Positions 58,419 through 64,000 of a stretch of 64,000 nt of DNA are shown in pieces (the stretch's first letter is position 1; each line of letters starts with the position of its first letter). The notes beneath the pieces are model-generated. The model had not been told where the DNA came from, did no database searches, and was given only the letters and a program-made list of their open reading frames with translations. A program made the translations under genes and the position numbers. The stretch covers positions 124,001 to 188,000 of the forward strand of contig JAAYVE010000029.1 of assembly GCA_012517315.1 (NCBI GenBank), given 5' to 3'. The DNA is from Deltaproteobacteria bacterium (GTDB taxonomy: Bacteria > Desulfobacterota > Syntrophobacteria > Syntrophobacterales > Syntrophobacteraceae).

Positions 58419-59024
58419 ATGATTGGGAACGCATTGTATGAACAGACACCGGAAGAAGATAGGCTGAGGATCCGGGCTTTTCTCGAGGGAGACAGGACGG
58501 CTTTCGACAGCATCGTTCTTTGCCACCAGGACTCCGTGTACAACCTCTGCCTCCGCCTCATGGGCGACCGGGAAGATGCCGCCGATTGCGCACAGGAGGT
58601 CTTTTTGAGAGTCTTCCGCTCCCTCAAGGGGTTCCGCTTTCGATCTCGGTTTTCCACGTGGCTGTATGCCATCGTTGTGAACACGTGCAGGAACCGCCTG
58701 AATTCCGCAGAATTCCGAAACAGGTCCCGAAAGGTTTCCATCCAGTCCTTCTTCGAAAACAGCGAAAGTCGAGAGGGACATGACGTCGAAGACCCTGCGC
58801 CGACTCCTTTGGCGAGACTCGCCCAAAAGGAACGGGACCGACTGGTGCAGGCGGCCATTAACGAGCTTCCCTCGGAAGGGAGAGAACTGGTCATTCTGAG
58901 GGACATGGAAGAGCTGTCTTACGAGGAAATCGTGGCCGTGACGGGTTATAATCTGGGCACGGTCAAGTCCAGGCTGGCGCGAGCCAGACAGCAGCTTCGA
59001 GAAAAACTCAAAGGGGTGATGTGA
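58419..59024 (+). CDS. ECF-type RNA polymerase sigma factor
   Basis: A 201-residue sigma70-family factor with regions 2 and 4 only. Region 2 shows Asp-Ser-Val-Tyr-Asn-Leu-Cys-Leu-Arg-Leu, Asp-Ala-Ala-Asp-Cys-Ala-Gln-Glu-Val-Phe-Leu-Arg-Val-Phe and Phe-Ser-Thr-Trp-Leu-Tyr-Ala-Ile. Region 4 shows Glu-Leu-Pro, Tyr-Glu-Glu-Ile-Val-Ala and Gly-Thr-Val-Lys-Ser-Arg-Leu-Ala-Arg-Ala-Arg. It is an RpoE-like factor. The anti-sigma gene starts at the next base after its stop, so the pair is co-translated. A weak GAGG lies 11 bases before ATG 58419. A terminator-like hairpin just upstream may regulate it. Confidence 0.94.
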   Translation: MIGNALYEQTPEEDRLRIRAFLEGDRTAFDSIVLCHQDSVYNLCLRLMGDREDAADCAQEVFLRVFRSLKGFRFRSRFSTWLYAIVVNTCRNRLNSAEFRNRSRKVSIQSFFENSESREGHDVEDPAPTPLARLAQKERDRLVQAAINELPSEGRELVILRDMEELSYEEIVAVTGYNLGTVKSRLARARQQLREKLKGVM

Positions 59025-60155
59025 GTGAACTGCGATCGAGTTGTTGAGAACCTCTCCGCCTATATTGACGAGACACTGGATTCTGACGGCAGAACAGAGG
59101 TGGAAGAGCATCTGGCGACATGCGAACGATGCCGCTTGGAGCTCCAGGCGTTGCGGACCTGCATTGAGGCGGTGCATTCTCTCGAACGGGTCCCTGCGCC
59201 GCCCGGTTTTCTCGAGAAAATTCGGGAATGCACCGAGCAACCATCGCCTTGGAGACGCATCGTCGAGACCCTGCTGCTTCCATGGCACGTGAAGTTGCCT
59301 CTGCATCTCGCAGGGGCGGTGGCCATGGTTTTCCTGATCCTCGCCACCACCTCCTTGACTCGTCATGGGCGGGACTCTCTCGGGCCCGGACAGTCCCCTG
59401 TCTCCCAGACCCAGGACGAAGTGCGCCCGACCGGTTTGCCTTCCACGGGGAATTCAGGCCAGGAAGGAGCCTCGGAATCGCTCTTGCCCGCGGAGGGCCG
59501 AGTCGAGGCTGAGAGCCTCGGGAGTCAGGCCAGGCCCTTTCAGCTCGTTCTCCTCATTCCCCGGAAGGAAAGCCTTCCCAGAGAGATCTCAGCCGAAAGG
59601 GAAGACAAGGGAGCGTCCCCCTCATTGCGCCATCGTGGAGAGTCCACCGCCATCCCGCCTCTTCAGGCGGGGCCGGAGCCTTTGCAGCCGCGCTCCGCGG
59701 CTCCGCCCCATGCAAGCGGAAGTCCACTTCCTCGTGCCCAACTGGAGAAAAAGCTCGACCGCTTCCGCGATGACGACCATGCCGGAAAATTTGACACAGC
59801 TCCGAAGCCGCAGCAGGCGTCCCCAGTGGTTGGAGTGGCTCAGGAGCGGGGGGATCTCTCCCCAACGCAGGGGGACCGGGGTGCCGACAAGGAAACGGGC
59901 GGGGTGGATCCGGATACCCACGACACCCTGATGCGCTGGATCACCGATGCCGGGGGAACGTTACACTCCGTGGATCGCGAGAAAGGGAAGGTGCTTCCTT
60001 CCTCGATACTCTTCTCTATTCCAGCTGAAATCTACCCTGATCTCCTCCGAGAGCTCCGGTTTCTGGGGGAATTGAGCTACAACCCATCGTCACTTCCACC
60101 TTTCAGGGAGCATGGAGCAGTCTTCGTGCACATTGCCTTCACCACCGTGGACTGA
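59025..60155 (+). CDS. Zinc-type anti-sigma factor with periplasmic C-terminal domain
   Basis: A 376-residue membrane protein. The N-terminal anti-sigma zinc finger shows Cys3, then His29-X3-Cys33-X2-Cys36. One transmembrane helix follows at about 95-113 (Leu-Ala-Gly-Ala-Val-Ala-Met-Val-Phe-Leu-Ile-Leu). Then comes a long Pro/Ser/Gly-rich linker of about 170 residues and a folded C-terminal domain (about 300-376) resembling the DUF2275 anti-sigma tail. This arrangement fits an inner-membrane sensor that releases the adjacent sigma factor on an envelope signal. GTG 59025 directly follows the sigma stop. Confidence 0.88.
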   Translation: MNCDRVVENLSAYIDETLDSDGRTEVEEHLATCERCRLELQALRTCIEAVHSLERVPAPPGFLEKIRECTEQPSPWRRIVETLLLPWHVKLPLHLAGAVAMVFLILATTSLTRHGRDSLGPGQSPVSQTQDEVRPTGLPSTGNSGQEGASESLLPAEGRVEAESLGSQARPFQLVLLIPRKESLPREISAEREDKGASPSLRHRGESTAIPPLQAGPEPLQPRSAAPPHASGSPLPRAQLEKKLDRFRDDDHAGKFDTAPKPQQASPVVGVAQERGDLSPTQGDRGADKETGGVDPDTHDTLMRWITDAGGTLHSVDREKGKVLPSSILFSIPAEIYPDLLRELRFLGELSYNPSSLPPFREHGAVFVHIAFTTVD

Positions 60156-60734
60156 GTCCTCTTTTCCCACCAAGGGGGCTTTGATCCTCTCTATTGTACA
60201 TAGGAAAAGGGATTCTTCGGCCATGTGAAAACGCCGGAGAAAAGGCCGAATTCCATGCGCACACTGAAAGATCTGCAAACCGTTAGCGGCATGGAATCGG
60301 GACCTCTTCTCCATCTCGCTATTTCTCCAACCCCTGGGTCAGTGGAGCTTTCGTTCCACCTGCAGCGCCTGGCGCAACCTGAAAGCGATCCCAAAGGCAG
60401 TAGGGGGCGACCGGCGAGCGATCTTCCTCAAGTGCCACCTTCCGCACCACCCGTTTTCAAAAAGAAACCAGGAACTGAAGTGCTTTTGCGCCATGAGGAA
60501 TCCTACCCCCTCCGAATCAAGGTTTTCAGGAACTTTTTCCCTGTCAACCGGTCTAATGGCTCAGAGACAATCAACGAGCCTGCTTCGGGTCATGGAACCG
60601 GTCGATCCCTGCTGAACGGGACGACTCCTCCTGCAGCTTTCCCGGAGTCAGACGAAGCAATGGCCAAAAGCGGCGAGGACTGGATCGATGGAACGGAATT
60701 GAATGGAAAGGGTTTTTCCCTGGGGAGAACAGTG
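60156..60734. other. Region before the VIT/VWA gene
   Basis: 579 bases. The frame of the VIT/VWA gene is open back to GTG 60225, but this upstream part is low in recognisable features, so it may be leader or an N-terminal extension of 170 residues. No promoter stands out. Confidence 0.4.
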
Positions 60735-63257
60735 ATGAGACGACTGAAAGCGGCGACATGGGTCTATTTCATGAAATCAAGAGTGATTCGGCGGGGAAAT
60801 GGTCCGTGGGCGGCATGTCCATGCGAGGAGAAGGTGCGTCGGGCTGAAGGAAGCGGTGTCTCGAGGGTTATGCATGGCGTTTTCCGATGCGCGATGATGC
60901 CTCTCGTCTTCACAGCCGCAGTCATTCAACTCTCCTTCGCCAGTCCCCCGCTGGTTCCACCGGGTGCAAGAGGGAGTGAACAAATCTCGAGTCGCAGCAG
61001 GGAAGACAAGACCTTGTCCCCATATTTCTTTGTGAAAAGCGACAATCCCTCCGTGGACCACTTGCCTCTCAAGTCGACGTCCGCCAAAGTGGAAATCGCA
61101 GGGGTCATCGCAAATGTCACTGTGACCCAAGTGTATAAGAACGAGGGCAAAAAAGCCCTCGAAGCGGTCTACGTCTTCCCGGCGTCGACGAGGGCCGCCG
61201 TTTACGGCATGAAGATGACCATCGGAGAGCGGACAGTCACTGCCCAAATCCAGAAGCGGGAGGAAGCCCGCGCCGCATATGAGAAGGCAAAACAGGAGGG
61301 AAGGAGTGCCTCCCTTCTGGAGCAGCAGCGGCCCAACGTTTTTCAGATGAACGTGGCGAATATCCTGCCGGGAGACGAGATCAAGACTGAGCTTCAATAC
61401 ACGGAACTGATCCATCTGTCCGATGGCGTTTATGAATTCGTGTATCCAACAGTGGTCGGACCGCGATACTCCAATCAAACCAGTGCCAACGCCCCGACGT
61501 CGGAGCATTGGCTTCGGAACCCTTACCTACACTCCAGTGAAGCTCCTCCCTATTCGTTCGACATCGACGTGCGCCTGTCTGCGGGAGTACCTGTGGGCGA
61601 AATGCAGTGCACTTCTCACCGGGTGGATATCCGGTACGAGGACCAGTCCAATGCGAGGGTGAGCCTGGCAGCATCTGAGAAGCACGGCGGAAACAGGGAT
61701 TTCATCCTCAAGTACCGTCTCTCGGGGGATGCGACGGAAGCAGGGCTGCTGCTCTATGAAGGGGAGCGGGAGAAATTCTTTCTCCTCATGGTACAGCCGC
61801 CCAGGTCTGTACCGCTGAGTGGCATCCCTCCCAGGGAGTACATCTTCATCGTGGATGTGTCCGGTTCCATGAACGGGTTTCCGCTTGAGGTTTCCAAGCG
61901 GCTGTTGAAAGATCTCATCGGAAACCTCCGCCCCACGGACCATTTCAACGTCCTGCTCTTCTCCGGCGGTTCCGAGGTTTTGGCGGACCAATCCTTGCCG
62001 GCGTCCGAGGAAAACATCAGGAAGGCGCTGGATGTCATTGAGCGTCAGCGAGGCGGGGGTGGGACGGAGCTGCTCCCCGCCCTCAAGAAGGCCCTCACTC
62101 TTCCCCGGCGCGAAGGGACGAGCAGGACCGTTGCCATCGTGACGGACGGTTACGTGGCGGTGGAGACGGAGGCATTCGACCTCATCCGCAGGGAACTGGG
62201 TCGTGCCAACTGCTTCACTTTCGGCATCGGTTCCAGTGTGAACCGTTTCCTCATTGAAGGAATGGCCAGAGCGGGGGTGGGAGAACCGTTCGTCGTGACT
62301 CGGCCTGATGAAGCTCCAGCCGCTGCGGAACGATTTCGGAAGATGATTCTGAGTCCGCTCCTCACGGGGGTGACCGTGGAATTTGGGGGCTTCGAGGCTT
62401 ACGACGTGGTACCCGGAGCCATTCCGGATGTTTTCGCACGACGGCCGGTCCTTGTTTACGGCAAGTGGCGCGGAACACCCCGAGGAGTCGTCACTGTGAA
62501 GGGAACCGGCAGCGATCAAGTGTACAAGCACGATATCGATGTTTCCAGGGTGAAGCCCCTCGAAACCAATGGGGCCCTGCGCCATCTGTGGGCCAGATCT
62601 CGCATTGCGGAACTCTCCGACTCTAACCTCCTCCATCCCCAGGACTCCCGGGTGCGCGAGATCACCCGACTTGGCCTGGATTACAGTCTCCTCACCGCCT
62701 ATACCTCATTTGTGGCCGTGGATACTCTTGTCCGGCGCGAAGGCGGAGAGACGACCACAGTGCAGCAGCCCCTTCCTCTCCCGGAGGGTGTCCCCGATTC
62801 CGCCATCGCCGCCTCCTCCGGACGGCTCATGCTCCAGGGGGCACACCCCATGGCGTCTCCCGAACCAGCGGTCATCAGGAAAAAGACGGAGGCTCAGGAA
62901 AGTGAAGCGCCCAGCTTCGAGGGGAAGGGGGGAACACTTGCCCGGCAACCGGCACTCCGACTGGCGCGCGTTGCGGTGAGCCCAGGACTTTCGAAATCCG
63001 CTGTTCAAGTGGTGTTTGAGAGAGATTTGGAAAATATTCGCAGATGCCTGCTGATCGCGACTCAAAAGCGGAAGGAAATCCAGGTGATCTTAACCGTCGA
63101 CCGTTCGGGGAAGGTAACCGCGGTGCGAATCGCTCCGCTGAAAGGGATTTCCCGTGCGGTGGAGCACTGTCTCCGTGACACCATGATGTCGTGGATGTTC
63201 TCGCCCCCCGGCCAGGCCGCATCCGGCAGCGTCCGCATGACATTCACAATTGAATGA
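60735..63257 (+). CDS. Exported VIT and von Willebrand A domain protein
   Basis: An approximately 840-residue protein. A signal-like helix (Met-Pro-Leu-Val-Phe-Thr-Ala-Ala-Val-Ile) lies at about residues 54-68, and ATG 60870 is an alternative start. Residues about 100-235 form a VIT domain (Tyr-Val-Phe-Pro, Lys-Arg-Glu-Glu-Ala-Arg-Ala-Ala-Tyr-Glu-Lys-Ala, Asn-Val-Phe-Gln-Met-Asn-Val-Ala). About 370-545 forms a VWA domain with metal site Asp-Val-Ser-Gly-Ser. The last about 95 residues resemble the AgmX/TonB-type C-terminal fold. It follows the sigma/anti-sigma pair and is probably a target of that sigma factor. Role likely in cell-envelope binding or mechanics. Confidence 0.87.
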   Translation: MRRLKAATWVYFMKSRVIRRGNGPWAACPCEEKVRRAEGSGVSRVMHGVFRCAMMPLVFTAAVIQLSFASPPLVPPGARGSEQISSRSREDKTLSPYFFVKSDNPSVDHLPLKSTSAKVEIAGVIANVTVTQVYKNEGKKALEAVYVFPASTRAAVYGMKMTIGERTVTAQIQKREEARAAYEKAKQEGRSASLLEQQRPNVFQMNVANILPGDEIKTELQYTELIHLSDGVYEFVYPTVVGPRYSNQTSANAPTSEHWLRNPYLHSSEAPPYSFDIDVRLSAGVPVGEMQCTSHRVDIRYEDQSNARVSLAASEKHGGNRDFILKYRLSGDATEAGLLLYEGEREKFFLLMVQPPRSVPLSGIPPREYIFIVDVSGSMNGFPLEVSKRLLKDLIGNLRPTDHFNVLLFSGGSEVLADQSLPASEENIRKALDVIERQRGGGGTELLPALKKALTLPRREGTSRTVAIVTDGYVAVETEAFDLIRRELGRANCFTFGIGSSVNRFLIEGMARAGVGEPFVVTRPDEAPAAAERFRKMILSPLLTGVTVEFGGFEAYDVVPGAIPDVFARRPVLVYGKWRGTPRGVVTVKGTGSDQVYKHDIDVSRVKPLETNGALRHLWARSRIAELSDSNLLHPQDSRVREITRLGLDYSLLTAYTSFVAVDTLVRREGGETTTVQQPLPLPEGVPDSAIAASSGRLMLQGAHPMASPEPAVIRKKTEAQESEAPSFEGKGGTLARQPALRLARVAVSPGLSKSAVQVVFERDLENIRRCLLIATQKRKEIQVILTVDRSGKVTAVRIAPLKGISRAVEHCLRDTMMSWMFSPPGQAASGSVRMTFTIE

Positions 63258-63376
63258 AAATTCGAGCGGTTGAATTGAAAACACCCTTGACACTCCCATG
63301 AACACGGAATACGCAAGAACCGTAAGCGCTTCATACAACATGGAACGGACCCACTGGCTGGTGGAGGGTCGAGGGC

Positions 63377-64000
63377 ATGGTCAGAAAACGCTCGTATGAG
63401 GAATTGGAAAAATACGCCCGGGGACTGGAGGCGGAGTGCAACCGCCTGGCAACAGTGGAGGCCGAACTGAAGAGGAGTCTTCGGTTTACGGAGTCCCTCC
63501 TCATGGCCATTCCCACGCCGGTCTTCTTTAAGGACGAAAAGGGACGCTACCAGGGCTGCAATCCCGCATTCACTGAAATGATGGGGGTGACCTCCGAAGA
63601 ACTGAAGGGAAAGACCGTTCATGAGTTGTGGCCCGGAGAGCAGGCGGAGGTCTACCATCAAATGGATCTCCAGCTCATGGGAAACCGTGGTCGGCAGATC
63701 TATGAGTTCGAGGTAACGGACAAGAATGGAATCACTCGACCGGTCGTGTTTTACAAGAGCGTTTACCATGACGAGCACGGGAAGGTGGCCGGCCTGGTGG
63801 GTGGGTTTGTGGACCTGACGGAACGCAGAAGGGCCGAAGGGGAACTACTGGTCTTTTTTGCCATGTCGCTGGACATGCTTTGCATCGCGGACATCAACAC
63901 GGCAAGCTTTGTCAAGGTCAGCCCCTCTTTCACCGAGACACTCGGATACACAGAGGAGGAACTTCTGGGGAGGCCCTTCACGGAATTCATCCATCCGGAA
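63377..64000 (+). CDS. PAS-domain sensor protein (3' end cut by window)
   Basis: ATG 63377, preceded by GGAGGG, opens a frame that runs uninterrupted to the window end (208 codons visible). A short coiled-coil-like helix (Tyr-Glu-Glu-Leu-Glu-Lys-Tyr-Ala-Arg-Gly-Leu-Glu) leads to a PAS domain at about 40-155 (Lys-Asp-Glu-Lys-Gly-Arg-Tyr, Cys-Asn-Pro-Ala-Phe, ending Asp-Leu-Thr-Glu-Arg-Arg). A second PAS domain begins at about 160 (Lys-Val-Ser-Pro-Ser-Phe-Thr-Glu-Thr-Leu-Gly-Tyr). The missing part probably holds a histidine kinase or a cyclase. No signal peptide, so the visible part is cytoplasmic. Confidence 0.9.
   Translation, partial: MVRKRSYEELEKYARGLEAECNRLATVEAELKRSLRFTESLLMAIPTPVFFKDEKGRYQGCNPAFTEMMGVTSEELKGKTVHELWPGEQAEVYHQMDLQLMGNRGRQIYEFEVTDKNGITRPVVFYKSVYHDEHGKVAGLVGGFVDLTERRRAEGELLVFFAMSLDMLCIADINTASFVKVSPSFTETLGYTEEELLGRPFTEFIHPE

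Overview
The window is a gene-dense, GC-rich (estimated by eye) piece of bacterial chromosome with about 55 protein genes. I see no rRNA, tRNA, CRISPR array, phage or insertion sequence. The gene content suggests an anaerobic Gram-negative of the Desulfobacterota (former Deltaproteobacteria), perhaps near the syntrophic or sulfate-reducing Syntrophobacter-type lineages. The signs are an outer-membrane lipid-transport protein (MlaC), paired ArsA-type ATPases beside CstA, AMP- and ADP-forming acyl-CoA ligases, a branched-chain-type ABC transporter mixed with CoA ligases, and a complete AmmeMemoRadiSam set. This placement is inference; no marker gene was compared.

Layout. 0-10 kb: a partial OsmC protein, cyclopropane fatty acid synthase, CstA carbon-starvation permease, a small membrane-type protein and two tandem ArsA/Get3-like ATPases. 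Then follow a polar amino acid ABC transporter split over two convergent transcripts and a poly-gamma-glutamate hydrolase-like protein. 10-15.3 kb (minus strand): the phosphate operon pstS-pstC-pstA-pstB-pstB-phoU, with two PstB proteins whose degenerate motifs differ. 15.8-21.4 kb: a small protein resembling DUF4347 (possible caspase-fold), an exported MEMO-AMMECR1 fusion, an HDOD-GAF signalling protein and a Tat-exported radical SAM enzyme (AmrS). 21.5-29.5 kb (minus strand): a long run encoding a P-loop kinase, ACT protein, UPF0210 protein, ADP-forming acyl-CoA synthetase, membrane-anchored alpha/beta hydrolase and a membrane protein with a spermidine-synthase-like domain.

29.5-38 kb: a transglutaminase-like protein, two half-size YeeE/YedE sulfur transporters with an unusual dyad upstream, a cobalamin-type domain lacking its His ligand, and a 0.9-kb gene-free hairpin-rich stretch. 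Then come hypoxanthine phosphoribosyltransferase next to a cytidylate-kinase-like/nuclease-like fusion, an exported acidic protein and fabD. 38-47.8 kb is mostly housekeeping: mlaC, radC, a quinone-reductase-like gene, an orphan ABC ATPase, a nucleotidyltransferase, mltG, purM, rpmB, ubiE/menG, a methyltransferase and rpe. 48.3-57.9 kb: one plus-strand operon livG-acyl-CoA synthetase-livH-livM-livK-livF-LEA2 protein-PaaK-like ligase, which looks like an uptake-and-CoA-activation unit for an organic acid. 58.4-64 kb: an ECF sigma factor immediately behind an intrinsic-terminator-like hairpin, its zinc-type anti-sigma factor, a large exported VIT/VWA protein, and the first 208 codons of a PAS sensor protein cut by the window end.

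Most unusual features: (1) the ArsA pair, in which each partner has lost a different part of the nucleotide-sensing machinery, one carrying the Asp-to-Asn change known to kill hydrolysis in Get3; (2) the two PstB proteins, similarly asymmetric; (3) the kinase-nuclease-like fusion beside an HPRT with an altered PRPP motif; (4) the secreted AmmeMemoRadiSam set; (5) the transporter/CoA-ligase operon; (6) the hairpin in front of the sigma-factor gene.
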